Shown: in pieces, positions 40,550-49,071 of the stretch
Numbering within the stretch: position 1 is the first letter of the stretch
How the letters are laid out: each line of letters starts with the position of its first letter
NCBI RefSeq assembly: GCF_016879755.1
Contig: NZ_WOFU01000002.1
Location: forward strand, 310,001 to 374,000
Direction: 5' to 3'
DNA: 64,000 bases
Origin: Bacillus sp. B15-48
GTDB taxonomy: Bacteria; Bacillota; Bacilli; Bacillales; Cytobacillaceae
Notes under the pieces: model-generated
What the model saw: only the letters and a program-made list of their open reading frames with translations
What the model was told of the DNA's origin: nothing
Database searches by the model: none
Position numbers and translations under genes: made by a program

Positions 40550-42817
40550 TTATTTTAAAAATTTTATCAGATTCATAACATCTATTTTTGCGTTATCTAA
40601 TGAAGCTAATTCCGTTCCAATACATGATGGACAACCAGATTGACATGTACAGTTTTCGATTATTCGTTTTGACTCATCAAGAATTTTTTCAATCCCTTCA
40701 TAAATCTTTTCGCTTAGACCGATTCCTCCTGGGTAACGGTCATAAAAGAAGATCGTTGGTTTCTCATTATGAGAAGCTTTTACTTGTGGAACAACATGAA
40801 CATCCTGTGGGTCACACATCACAAACAATGGGATGATGTGCTTTAATGCCTGGGCCACACCAATTAATCCTTGTTCAAGTCTTTCGCCACTTAAATGGGA
40901 AAGTTCTTTCGTAATTGAAATCCATGTCGAACTCGTATGCAACTCTACTTCTGGAAGATGAATTGGTCCTGAACCGATATTTTCATGTGTTTCAAATTTT
41001 ATTTTTTTAAATATCGTTGCCATCGCACGCACACTCACATCTCCATAGCCAATGATTGACAGCCCCATGGCCCTATTTTTATCCTCTTCAAGAACATTCA
41101 ACTGCACAGCTAGATTTGCATCGGTAAAATAATCGACCTGAACTTCCGATACAAATGCTTTTTTCTCTTCCCAATCAAGCTTCTCAACTTGAAACTGAAC
41201 TCCTTGATGAAGATAAATCGCTTCCTCGTGTAAAAGTGTCAGCGCTGAAAAAGTATCCATTTCACCAATGACTTTTACCTTCGCAACATTCGTTTGGTCA
41301 ATAATCACGACATTCTCTTGTGAAGCAGATCTCAAAGAGATATTATGAGCGGGGAATGCTTCATTCATCCAGTACCATTTTTCCCCATTTCGATGAAGAA
41401 GTCGCTCTTCAGTTAAGTATTCAAGCATTTCTTCGATATCAACTGTTCCAAAACAATCTCCTACTTTAAAAGGCAATTCATATGCAGCACATTTTAAATG
41501 ATCAATTAAAATAATTAAATTATCTGGATTAATTCTTGCTGTTTCAGGACTGCGATTAAAGAAATAATCTGGGTGTTGAATAATATACTGATCAAGCGGA
41601 CTTGAACTCGCGACCATGATCACAACAGATTCCCCGCGCCTTCTCCCAGCTCTACCAGCTTGCTGCCAAGCACTCGCAATCGTTCCTGGGTACCCATTCA
41701 TGATACAAACCTGCAATTGCCCGATATCTACTCCAAGCTCAAGAGCATTTGTACTGACGACTCCATAAATTTCTCCTGACCTAAGACCATTCTCAATTTG
41801 ACGTCGCTCAGTCGGTAAATAACCTCCCCTATATCCTCTGATCGCCTTTGGACCTAATTTATGCTTAACCAATTCTTGTAAATAGGTCAATAAAATCTCA
41901 ACGCGGACTCTGCTCCGTGCAAACACAATTGTTTGAATTTTATTCCTTAAAAATTCTCCTGCAAGCCTTCTTGTTTCCAACGTCGCACTTCTACGAATAT
42001 TGAGCGGCCCGTTAACAATTGGAGGGTTATAAAATAGAAAATGCTTTTTCCCTGATGGTGCCCCATTTTTATTAATTAATGCCATCTTCGTTTCAGCCAA
42101 CCTCTCTGCTAATTCAAGCGGATTAGCAATCGTTGCCGAGGTGCAAATAAAAATCGGATCGCTCCCATAATAGCGACAAATTCGTTTAAGCCTCCTAATG
42201 ACATTCGCAACATGACTTCCAAAAACTCCTCGATAAATATGGAGTTCGTCAATCACAATAAATTTCAGATTTTCAAACAATGATACCCATTTTGTATGGT
42301 GAGGCAAGATTCCTGAATGTAGCATATCAGGATTCGTAATAACAATATGTCCAGCCTTACGCACCTTTTGACGAATATTTGCAGGTGTATCCCCATCATA
42401 TGTATAGCTATTAATCTTTAAGCCAGCTTCTTCAATAAGTTCATTTACTTCGCTTTTTTGATCTTGAGCAAGTGCCTTAGTCGGAAACAAATATAACGCT
42501 CTTGTATCTGGGTGATTAATCATCTTCTGGATGATTGGCAAATTGTAGCAAAGGGTTTTCCCAGAAGCCGTTGGGGTCACGGCTACAAAACTTTGACCCA
42601 TTACTGCTTTTTCATAAGCTTCCCTTTGATGAATATACAGCTCATTTATTCCACGTCTTTGTAAAGATTGTTTAAGTGCAGAGTCAATTTCACTCGGCAT
42701 TTGTGACATCTTTGCTTCCCGCTCTTCCATTGTCTGCCAGTGAACGATATTTTCTTTAAATGAATCTCCCAACTTTAACTGATTTATTACATCTTTAATA
42801 TTTTTCGTGAATTGCAC
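40550..42817 (-). CDS. mrfA: MrfA (YprA), DEXH-box helicase with C-terminal zinc-binding cysteines
   Basis: A 755-residue superfamily 2 helicase of the Hrq1/MrfA group, which repairs mitomycin C adducts and crosslinks independently of UvrABC. Walker A is TPTASGKTLCY, motif II DELHIYRGVFGSH, motif VI QQAGRAGRRRGES. The C-terminal domain of unknown function ends with the four-cysteine cluster CTCQSGCPSC that is essential in the B. subtilis protein. I start at GTG 42817, with GAGGTG six bases upstream. Operon with mrfB. A LexA-like box lies 29-42 bases upstream. Confidence 0.93.
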   Translation of the reverse strand: MQFTKNIKDVINQLKLGDSFKENIVHWQTMEEREAKMSQMPSEIDSALKQSLQRRGINELYIHQREAYEKAVMGQSFVAVTPTASGKTLCYNLPIIQKMINHPDTRALYLFPTKALAQDQKSEVNELIEEAGLKINSYTYDGDTPANIRQKVRKAGHIVITNPDMLHSGILPHHTKWVSLFENLKFIVIDELHIYRGVFGSHVANVIRRLKRICRYYGSDPIFICTSATIANPLELAERLAETKMALINKNGAPSGKKHFLFYNPPIVNGPLNIRRSATLETRRLAGEFLRNKIQTIVFARSRVRVEILLTYLQELVKHKLGPKAIRGYRGGYLPTERRQIENGLRSGEIYGVVSTNALELGVDIGQLQVCIMNGYPGTIASAWQQAGRAGRRRGESVVIMVASSSPLDQYIIQHPDYFFNRSPETARINPDNLIILIDHLKCAAYELPFKVGDCFGTVDIEEMLEYLTEERLLHRNGEKWYWMNEAFPAHNISLRSASQENVVIIDQTNVAKVKVIGEMDTFSALTLLHEEAIYLHQGVQFQVEKLDWEEKKAFVSEVQVDYFTDANLAVQLNVLEEDKNRAMGLSIIGYGDVSVRAMATIFKKIKFETHENIGSGPIHLPEVELHTSSTWISITKELSHLSGERLEQGLIGVAQALKHIIPLFVMCDPQDVHVVPQVKASHNEKPTIFFYDRYPGGIGLSEKIYEGIEKILDESKRIIENCTCQSGCPSCIGTELASLDNAKIDVMNLIKFLK

Positions 42818-42845
42818 CTTTCTCACCTCAATATCTTTATTTTAG

Positions 42846-42859
42846 CGAATAAACGTTCG
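42846..42859 (-). promoter_or_regulatory. LexA (DinR)-like box upstream of mrfA
   Basis: CGAATAAACGTTCG matches the Bacillus SOS box CGAAC-N4-GTTCG at nine of ten fixed positions and has the right 14-base length. It lies about 30 bases before the mrfA start. Confidence 0.55.
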
Positions 42860-43012
42860 TTATTGAAGCGAAAAAATGGATTTGTTTTATGAATTTATCT
42901 CCAGCCTTTTTATAAGTCTACTAAAAAGAACCGAAACGAAAATAAAGATAACAATCACACATCTTTTTGTTACAATAGAATTGAATGAGTTTTTGCAATC
43001 GAGGTGAATGAC

Positions 43013-43705
43013 TTGAATAAAAACGAATTAAAACAATTCTTAGCAAATTATGCTTTATTTCGAGACTTAAATGAGTTAGAAATAGAAAAAATCGCTGAAA
43101 TCGCCATTTCAAGAGAGTGGGGAAAGAACAGTCATGTTTTCATGCAAGGGGATCCCATTGCAAATGTGTATTTTATCAATGAAGGAAGAATCAAGATTTA
43201 TAAAAGTGATATAAATGGCCGAGAACAAATAGTTAACATTTTAAAAAGAGGGGATATGTTTCCACATGTAGGCTTTTTTCGTAAAGGTGGATACCCCGCC
43301 TTTGCAGAGGTACTCGAACCTTCGAATTTAGCTGTCGTACCTATTGCCAAATTCGAAAAAGTTTTAATCGAAAATCCAGAACTCAGCATTAAAGTCTTTA
43401 AGGTGTTAGGCGAAAAAATAGTTGATTTACAGGAAAGGCTTGAGGCACAAGTATTAAATAATACTTATGAGCAGATCATCAAATTGCTTATCCGCTTAGC
43501 CAATGTTCATGGAACAAAACAAGAGGATGGCACTATTTTCTTAAAAGCAGAATTCACAAACAGAGATTTAGCTAATATGATCGGTACGACTAGAGAAACC
43601 GTCAGTCGTACGTTGACAAAAATGAAAAAAGAGCAATTAATAGAAACAGATAGTCAAGGAAATATGATAATAGACCTTGACCATCTATTTGAAGAACTAT
43701 TATAA
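43013..43705 (+). CDS. Crp/Fnr-family transcription activator without cysteines
   Basis: A 230-residue regulator with an N-terminal cyclic-nucleotide-binding-like beta barrel (about residues 5-115: GDPIANVYFINEGRIKIYKSD), a dimer helix, and a C-terminal winged helix. The recognition helix GTTRETVSRTLTKM has the R-E-x-x-x-R of CRP, which reads TGTGA half sites. There is no cysteine in the protein, so it cannot hold the iron-sulfur cluster of Fnr. It may sense haem-NO or another signal, or be controlled at expression. I start at TTG 43013 with GAGGTG seven bases upstream. It converges on hcp, its likely target. Confidence 0.88.
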   Translation: MNKNELKQFLANYALFRDLNELEIEKIAEIAISREWGKNSHVFMQGDPIANVYFINEGRIKIYKSDINGREQIVNILKRGDMFPHVGFFRKGGYPAFAEVLEPSNLAVVPIAKFEKVLIENPELSIKVFKVLGEKIVDLQERLEAQVLNNTYEQIIKLLIRLANVHGTKQEDGTIFLKAEFTNRDLANMIGTTRETVSRTLTKMKKEQLIETDSQGNMIIDLDHLFEELL

Positions 43706-43742
43706 AAACGAACCCGCTCATAATGATAGCGGGTTCGTTTCC
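43704..43742. terminator. Shared terminator of the Crp/Fnr gene and hcp
   Basis: AAACGAACCCGCT and AGCGGGTTCGTTT form a perfect 13-base stem between the convergent genes. Confidence 0.9.
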
Positions 43743-43744
43743 TG

Positions 43745-45040
43745 TTAAGCTTTTGTTTCCATCATCGCTTTCAAATCTTCTTGAGGCGTTGTAATTAACT
43801 TCAAGTTAAATGCCTCTTGAAGAACAGTCATTACGCCCTCTGAAATAAATTCAGGTGGTTTAGGCCCGATACGGATATCTTGAATGCCAAGGCTAAACAA
43901 TCCTAATAAAATGGCTACAGCTTTTTGTTCAAACCAAGAAAGAACGATACTTACTGGAAGTTCATTTATAGGGCAATCAAATGCATCTGCCAAGGCAGCA
44001 GCTATTTTAACGGTTGAAACAGAGTTGTTACATTGCCCTAAGTCAATATATCTAGGGATATCTGTTCCTGGTACCGTTCCGTAATCTACATCATTAAAGC
44101 GGAACTTTCCGCAAGACGTTGTTAAAATCACTGCCTCAGGTGGTAGGGAAGTTGCTAATTCACGGTAATATTCGCCACCTTTTCCTGGTGCATCGCAACC
44201 AGCAATAACAAAGAAACGCTTTATCTTACCAGCTTTAACAGCATCAATTACTTCTGGTGCTAGCCCAAGCACTGTTTCATGATGGAAGCCGGTTATTAAT
44301 GTTTCATCAGACTCGATATTTGCTTCTGGAAGTTCTAGTGCACGGTTAATAAGCGCTGAGAAGTCCTCGTTTTCAATTTTTTGAACGTTTTCTAATCCTG
44401 CTACCTCGTAAGAGAACATACGATCAGCATAGGATCCTTTAATTGGCATTACGCAGTTTGTTGTCGCTAATATTGCACCTGGGAACTTTTCAAATAAACG
44501 GCGCTGGTCATACCAAGCCTTACCAATATTCCCTTTTAAATGAGAATATTTCTTTAAGGCTGGGTATCCATGGGCAGGAAGCATTTCTGAGTGTGTATAG
44601 ATATTAATCCCTTTCCCCTCAGTTTGCTTTAACAGCTCTTCAAGAGCAAATAGGTTATGACCAGTGACAACAATTGTTTTGCCTTCAATTTTATTTTGAC
44701 TTACTTTAATTGGCTCAGGAATACCAAGTCGTTTTGTATGAGCTTCATCGAGCAACTCCATTACTCTAACTGCTGATTTCCCTACTTTCATCGCCATATC
44801 AATATGCTCTTGAACGTTAAAATTCGAATTTGTTAGTGTCATATAAAGGGCTTCATGTGTCGTAGCATCTACGAATGGATCAGTAAAGCCTAGTTGGTTT
44901 GCATGTGTTCGATAAGCAGCAATCCCCTTTAAAGCAAAAATAATCGTATCTTGGAGACTAGCTATTGTTTCATCCTTACCGCAAACACCAATGACTTTAC
45001 AGCCTCCAGATGGTGTTTGTTCACATTGATAACAAAACAT
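43745..45040 (-). CDS. hcp: Hybrid cluster protein (hydroxylamine reductase), short class III-like form
   Basis: A 431-residue iron-sulfur protein that reduces hydroxylamine in vitro and acts on nitric oxide or S-nitrosylation in vivo. The N-terminal cluster ligands are C3, C6, C14 and C20 (spacing 2-7-5). Hybrid-cluster ligands appear later in GFHHET, TTNCVMPIKGSY, VIAGCDAPGKGGEYY, LTTSCGKFRFN and DLGQCNN. At 431 residues it lacks the roughly 110-residue domain found after the N-terminal cysteines in class I and II proteins (about 550), so it fits class III. The start ATG 45040 has GAGGT upstream; a longer frame begins upstream of the predicted transcript start. Confidence 0.92.
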   Translation of the reverse strand: MFCYQCEQTPSGGCKVIGVCGKDETIASLQDTIIFALKGIAAYRTHANQLGFTDPFVDATTHEALYMTLTNSNFNVQEHIDMAMKVGKSAVRVMELLDEAHTKRLGIPEPIKVSQNKIEGKTIVVTGHNLFALEELLKQTEGKGINIYTHSEMLPAHGYPALKKYSHLKGNIGKAWYDQRRLFEKFPGAILATTNCVMPIKGSYADRMFSYEVAGLENVQKIENEDFSALINRALELPEANIESDETLITGFHHETVLGLAPEVIDAVKAGKIKRFFVIAGCDAPGKGGEYYRELATSLPPEAVILTTSCGKFRFNDVDYGTVPGTDIPRYIDLGQCNNSVSTVKIAAALADAFDCPINELPVSIVLSWFEQKAVAILLGLFSLGIQDIRIGPKPPEFISEGVMTVLQEAFNLKLITTPQEDLKAMMETKA

Positions 45041-45082
45041 TGAATAACCTCTTTTCTGCAATTTTTTCTGTTTTCTGTTATC

Positions 45083-45125
45083 AATATACATTTCTTCAAA
45101 ACGTAGCAGCGTGATTTAAATCACA
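45083..45125 (-). promoter_or_regulatory. Crp/Fnr-type box and -10 of hcp
   Basis: On the minus strand TGTGA-TTTAAA-TCACG (45110-45125), a near-perfect dyad, is followed after exactly 21 bases by TATATT (45083-45088). The dyad centre lies about 41.5 bases before the expected start near 45076. Confidence 0.78.
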
Positions 45126-45178
45126 TAATTAGACGCCGTCAAAAAACGTTCACAATTTTATGACCAAATTATGAATGA

Positions 45179-45227
45179 ATAAAAAATGCAGACGTTTAAT
45201 GACATCATTACTCATCATTCGTCTGCC
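45179..45227 (-). terminator. Terminator after yppG
   Basis: GCAGACG and CGTCTGC close a hairpin with inner pairing of ATGATG-type repeats; ATTTTTT follows on the minus strand. Confidence 0.7.
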
Positions 45228-45294
45228 ACCTCATATGCGACTATTTGCGTTTGATTGACCTAAATAAGGCGATTTAATTCTATTATTTTAGCCT

Positions 45295-45852
45295 CTATGC
45301 TTTAAAAATTCCCCCCAGACCTTTCACCATTGTAGATACTTGTGTAACAGCATTCATCATTTGTCCGGCAGTATCAATCATCTTATTAACATCCATATTT
45401 CCATCTTGATTTTTAAATGAATTTATTACAGAATGAAACCCATTCGTTTTTTTAGGTAAGTAAGCTTGGTGTGGATACGGATTCATACTTTGAAATGACG
45501 TATTTTGTGGATAGTATCCCCCATAAAGATTTTCTGTTTGAGGTTGAAGCGGGTTTTCAAATAATAGCTGCGAAACATTTGGTTTTTGGCCATACCCACC
45601 AGATCCGCCTTTCCATGTTTGTTCCATTGGCATAAATCCATTTGCCTGTGAATAAAATGGCGATGTCAGACCTGCGGCATTCCCTGTCATTCCATTCCAA
45701 TATGGATGGTAGGGGGCCTGACGGAAAGAGGGGTTTTGCTGATGAGGCATAGCCCTAGCCATATAATTATTAGCAATCAATTGATAATTCGTTGATATGG
45801 GGCCATTTGCATAGGGAAAGGAACTTGGCATTTTTCTTTTTCGGCCAAACAT
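45295..45852 (-). CDS. yppG: YppG-like protein
   Basis: A 185-residue protein with low-complexity sequence rich in Asn, Gln, Pro, Tyr and Gly in the first 130 residues (PHQQNPSFRQAPYHPYW, GGYYPQNTSFQ) and a conserved C-terminal helix (MDVNKMIDTAGQMMNAVTQ, then VSTMVKGLGGIFK). That tail defines the YppG/YqfQ-like family. Composition suggests a spore-coat or surface role, but the function is unknown. It is longer than B. subtilis YppG (125) because of the variable N-terminal region. Divergent from yppF. Confidence 0.8.
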   Translation of the reverse strand: MFGRKRKMPSSFPYANGPISTNYQLIANNYMARAMPHQQNPSFRQAPYHPYWNGMTGNAAGLTSPFYSQANGFMPMEQTWKGGSGGYGQKPNVSQLLFENPLQPQTENLYGGYYPQNTSFQSMNPYPHQAYLPKKTNGFHSVINSFKNQDGNMDVNKMIDTAGQMMNAVTQVSTMVKGLGGIFKA

Positions 45853-46040
45853 AGGCGAACATCCTCCTCATACATTTCCTAAGACAGTTTATGTTCTCTA
45901 TGCCCAGAAGGTGAAAAGAACCGTCTTTTAGGATTTTGTCTAATGGTGGAGGAAATTGTCTGAATTCTCATTTTTGAAAAAATAATGAACAATAAGGAAT
46001 TCATGCTAAAATAAGTGAAAAGGATAAGGGAGGAAATATC

Positions 46041-46235
46041 ATGACAGTACAGGAATTAAATGGGATGTTTAAGCAAATAAAGGAGTATACTCCTAATCAC
46101 GTGAATGAATTACTAGATTTTGCAAAAAGAGCATATGTACAAAATGAAATTTCCTTCAATCAATATCGAAAACTGGTACGTGAACTTGAACTACAAGGAG
46201 CCTTCATCCCTGAAGAAGTTGAGCAATTTTCATAA
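46041..46235 (+). CDS. yppF: YppF-like protein
   Basis: A 64-residue all-helical soluble protein (LNGMFKQIKEYTPNHVNELLD, then SFNQYRKLVRELELQG). It matches the YppF family in size, pattern and place between yppG and yppE. Function unknown. AAGGGAGG precedes the ATG. It has its own terminator. Confidence 0.82.
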   Translation: MTVQELNGMFKQIKEYTPNHVNELLDFAKRAYVQNEISFNQYRKLVRELELQGAFIPEEVEQFS

Positions 46236-46236
46236 T

Positions 46237-46262
46237 TGCCCCTATAAAGGGGTATTTTTTTT
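46237..46262 (+). terminator. Terminator after yppF
   Basis: CCCCT and AGGGG with a four-base loop are followed by ATTTTTTTT. Confidence 0.85.
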
Positions 46263-46296
46263 GCGACTTTTAAATTTATATACCATCATCAGCTAT

Positions 46297-46653
46297 TTAT
46301 CCTTCTACCCCTTCTTTTAAACATTTTAAAACATAATTTATCGAACGAGTCGTATCAATAAATCGCTTTCGACTCGTACTAGGAAAGAAGGCCTGAGTAG
46401 AAACCATTTCTAGGTTCTCTGCTGTCGATTCAATCTGTTGGGAATGAAGCGTTCGTTGCGGATGTTGAATCAACCATAATACAGCCTTGTCTTGCCATTC
46501 TTCAACTTTAATTTTCATTGCATCTGCAAAGGGTTTTACTTCTGAATGGAAATCACCTTGTTTTCCTGTAACCTTTGTCTGTTCGAATCTCGTTATTAAA
46601 AATTCTACATCTGATAATAATGAATTGGTCAACTTCAAAATCTCTTCATTCAT
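46297..46653 (-). CDS. yppE: YppE-like protein (DUF1798)
   Basis: A 118-residue four-helix-bundle protein of the YppE/DUF1798 family, with the characteristic FHSEVKPFADAMKIKVEEW and ARG-like FIDTTRSINYVLKCL helices. A structure of the B. subtilis protein is known but no function. Short spacing and orientation with the 91-residue gene upstream allow co-transcription, but a hairpin lies between them. Confidence 0.82.
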   Translation of the reverse strand: MNEEILKLTNSLLSDVEFLITRFEQTKVTGKQGDFHSEVKPFADAMKIKVEEWQDKAVLWLIQHPQRTLHSQQIESTAENLEMVSTQAFFPSTSRKRFIDTTRSINYVLKCLKEGVEG

Positions 46654-46670
46654 TTATCGCTATCCCTCCT

Positions 46671-46703
46671 TAAAAAAATAAAAGTAGCCTTTATTAGCTA
46701 CTT
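46671..46703 (-). terminator. Terminator after the 91-residue gene
   Basis: AAGTAGC and GCTACTT flank an eight-base loop, followed on the minus strand by TTTATTTTTTT. Confidence 0.8.
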
Positions 46704-46720
46704 GTTACTTAAAATATACT

Positions 46721-46996
46721 TTAGTTATATTCATACCCAAGTTCAAGTGAAGAGACTTTTTTTAATTGATAATTCATTTGACCATCATCTAATCTTTCTT
46801 CATTTTGAGAAATTTTATTTTCTAAAGCCTTCAATTTCTCTCCACAAGTCTCTAATTTGGATACTTGTAATTGATACCAGTCCTTCTGAACCTTTACCAT
46901 TGAGGAGTGCATATCAGCTTCGATATTTTCAAGCTGAGTGTTCATATCGGTGAGCAATTTCATAATCTCATCTTTTTTTATTCCTGTGTCTTTCAT
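46721..46996 (-). CDS. Coiled-coil protein at the yppD position
   Basis: A 91-residue, highly charged helical protein (MNTQLENIEADMHSSMVKVQ, then LETCGEKLKALENKISQNE) with heptad-like spacing. It sits where yppD lies in B. subtilis and has a similar size, but I cannot confirm homology. I start at ATG 46996, with GGAGGT seven bases upstream; the in-frame ATG six codons earlier overlaps that site. Function unknown. Confidence 0.68.
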   Translation of the reverse strand: MKDTGIKKDEIMKLLTDMNTQLENIEADMHSSMVKVQKDWYQLQVSKLETCGEKLKALENKISQNEERLDDGQMNYQLKKVSSLELGYEYN

Positions 46997-47190
46997 TTTT
47001 GCAACCTCCTTCATTTTGATTATTAGTGTAATTCGCCTTTTTTATTAAAGCTCCTGTACACTTGACAAAACTAGAAGGAATTCGCCAAAGAAAGTGGAAA
47101 TACTCCAATCTATTTTATAGCTAAGCTGTTGCAAGAATTAACCGAATGAAAAAATGGAATTTGAACAAACTATGAATCGGAGGTGTTATT

Positions 47191-47298
47191 GTGAAAAATA
47201 AAAAAAAGACAAACAAATCTCAGCCGAAACATTTAGAAGAGAGAAAAGCAGGTTATGGTGACAAAAAACTTGAAGGTCCAGATAGACCTTCAACTTAA
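47191..47298 (+). CDS. sspM: Small acid-soluble spore protein M
   Basis: A 35-residue basic peptide, MKNKKKTNKSQPKHLEERK then DKKLEGPDRPST. The C-terminal DKKLxGPxRPST matches the end of B. subtilis SspM (34 residues). It uses a GTG start with GGAGGTG upstream, and a terminator follows directly. Expected to be made in the forespore. Position next to yppC and recU is conserved. Confidence 0.85.
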   Translation: MKNKKKTNKSQPKHLEERKAGYGDKKLEGPDRPST

Positions 47299-47326
47299 AA
47301 AGCAAGGGGATTCCCTTGCTTTTTAT
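47297..47326. terminator. Shared terminator of sspM and yppC
   Basis: AAAAGCAAGGG and CCCTTGCTTTT form an 11-base stem with a four-base loop between the convergent genes. Confidence 0.88.
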
Positions 47327-48321
47327 ATTTTTCCCGTGGTTAAAAATTCTTTAATGGTTATGATCGTCTGCAGCTGCTTTTGTTTATGTAAAAACCAATC
47401 TGTTATGTGTACCGGGTTAAGATTTAAAGCGTAAGGGCTCATCCAATCTTCATGAAATTTCCGCACTTGATACCAATCTTTTTGTAGTCGATAATGATGA
47501 TTTACAACTGGAAAAGTCCATCTTAAAAATGGTGTCTCACGTTTCTTTTTATACGAAAAATATTGTTCATAATCAATTCTAGAGCCTGTATGTTCTGTAA
47601 TCATTGCGAACTGTAAAAATTCAGGATATAGTTTTGGATGAAATAAAATCGAGGCAATTTTTTTCCCTAAGTGGATTCGTTTATGCACGGACCTGAAACC
47701 ATTCACACTGGCACCATAAAGATCTCCTTCTATTGTCGGAAGAAGTACTGCACTGAAATGAAATAGGTCTTGAAATAAAAATTTCAATGAATGAAAAACT
47801 TTCTTTTGATATTCTCCATACTCAATCACTGTGTTGTGAATAACATTTTGTTCATTAACAATTAAAGCAATCATAAGCCTCTCGGAATCTCGGTACCTCC
47901 AAAAGTAATTCCACTCTAATTCCATGAATGAGGAAACATTAAACTCTGATAAAAGGTGAAACATTGGTTGTCCTTTTTTCGTCGAATAATGGTAGAGCAA
48001 AAGCTGTGGGTATGCATCATGGAAAATCGTCCAATTTGCTCGTTCATAAGTTTTAAAAAATAACTCGCGCGTGTCACGCTCCATGATTTTTGGAAACCAC
48101 ATTCCTTCAAGATCACACATATTGTAGCCAGCATTCCGTGATACCATGCTCGCTAAAAAAGACCAAGGAACTTCTGGGTATTTTAAGTAGAAATCGAAAT
48201 AAGCTATTGTTCTAGAAATGTTATCGACGTTTTGTTTATTTGTTTGCGATCGAATCGTTAGAAGGAGGCTCTCCTCTGCAACTGTCCTTTTCAACTTGCT
48301 TAATTTGCGCCAGTTTCCCAC
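47323..48321 (-). CDS. yppC: YppC, DUF2515 protein
   Basis: A 332-residue protein of the DUF2515 family. Conserved blocks include NVDNISRTIAYFDFYLKYPE, WSFLASMVSRNAGYNMCDL and FRSVHKRIHLGKKIASILF. It is soluble and rich in aromatic residues. Function unknown. I start at GTG 48321 because GGAGGT lies eight bases upstream; the earlier in-frame GTG overlaps this site. It is divergent from recU, as in B. subtilis. Confidence 0.85.
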   Translation of the reverse strand: MGNWRKLSKLKRTVAEESLLLTIRSQTNKQNVDNISRTIAYFDFYLKYPEVPWSFLASMVSRNAGYNMCDLEGMWFPKIMERDTRELFFKTYERANWTIFHDAYPQLLLYHYSTKKGQPMFHLLSEFNVSSFMELEWNYFWRYRDSERLMIALIVNEQNVIHNTVIEYGEYQKKVFHSLKFLFQDLFHFSAVLLPTIEGDLYGASVNGFRSVHKRIHLGKKIASILFHPKLYPEFLQFAMITEHTGSRIDYEQYFSYKKKRETPFLRWTFPVVNHHYRLQKDWYQVRKFHEDWMSPYALNLNPVHITDWFLHKQKQLQTIITIKEFLTTGKI

Positions 48322-48432
48322 GTTGCCAAACCTCCACACTTTTTAGCTATAGGATTTCTTAAATAAGACTTTTTATTCAACCAGAATAAATGAATCTTTG
48401 ATATGATATGTATTAGTTTGTGAGGTGGTAAA

Positions 48433-49038
48433 ATGAATTTTCATTATCCAAATGGCAGGAAATTTATCCGAAAAGAAGCTATATCGATTAATAAAATTAA
48501 AAATACGACATATAGCAACCGGGGGATGACTTTAGAGGAGGACTTAAATGAAACAAACAAGTTTTATCTCGACTACAAAATTGCTGTCGTCCATAAAAAG
48601 CCCACTCCTGTTCAAATCGTAAATGTCGATTATCCGAAAAGGAGTGCGGCAGTAATTAAAGAAGCTTATTTTAAGCAAGCTTCAACAACAGATTATAATG
48701 GCATTTATAAAGGGAAATACGTTGATTTTGAAGCAAAAGAGACCAAGTTTACTAGTTCCTTTCCTTTAAAAAACTTCCACGTTCATCAAATAAACCATAT
48801 GAAAGATGTTTTAAAACACGAGGGAATATGCTTTGTTATTCTCCGTTTTACTACACTAGAAGAAGTCTATTTTCTTAAGGCTGAGAATTTGATTCAATTT
48901 TGGGAAAGAATGGAGGATGGTGGACGAAAGTCAATCACAAAGAAAGAAATCGAAACGAATGGTTATCAGATAAAACTTGGTTTCCGACCTAGAATTGACT
49001 ATATTAAAGTAATAAATGATCTTTATAATCTTAGCTAG
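48433..49038 (+). CDS. recU: Holliday junction resolvase RecU
   Basis: A 201-residue structure-specific endonuclease that cleaves Holliday junctions and modulates RecA. The N terminus is [11 protein letters not shown], with [14 protein letters not shown] next and the catalytic D-x-E-x-K block [14 protein letters not shown] (about residues 97-110). The stalk region is basic. GAGGTGG precedes the ATG. It lies 33 bases before ponA on the same strand, the classic recU-ponA operon. Confidence 0.95.
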   Translation: MNFHYPNGRKFIRKEAISINKIKNTTYSNRGMTLEEDLNETNKFYLDYKIAVVHKKPTPVQIVNVDYPKRSAAVIKEAYFKQASTTDYNGIYKGKYVDFEAKETKFTSSFPLKNFHVHQINHMKDVLKHEGICFVILRFTTLEEVYFLKAENLIQFWERMEDGGRKSITKKEIETNGYQIKLGFRPRIDYIKVINDLYNLS

Positions 49039-49071
49039 ATATATCGTTTTGTTAGAAAGGATGGAAACGAC

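Noticed and set aside
42945-42976. Crp/Fnr box controlling the regulator's own gene
   Set aside because: Only one TCACA half site is present, and its distance to the TACAAT -10 (11 bases) does not match the 21-base spacing of the three good sites.
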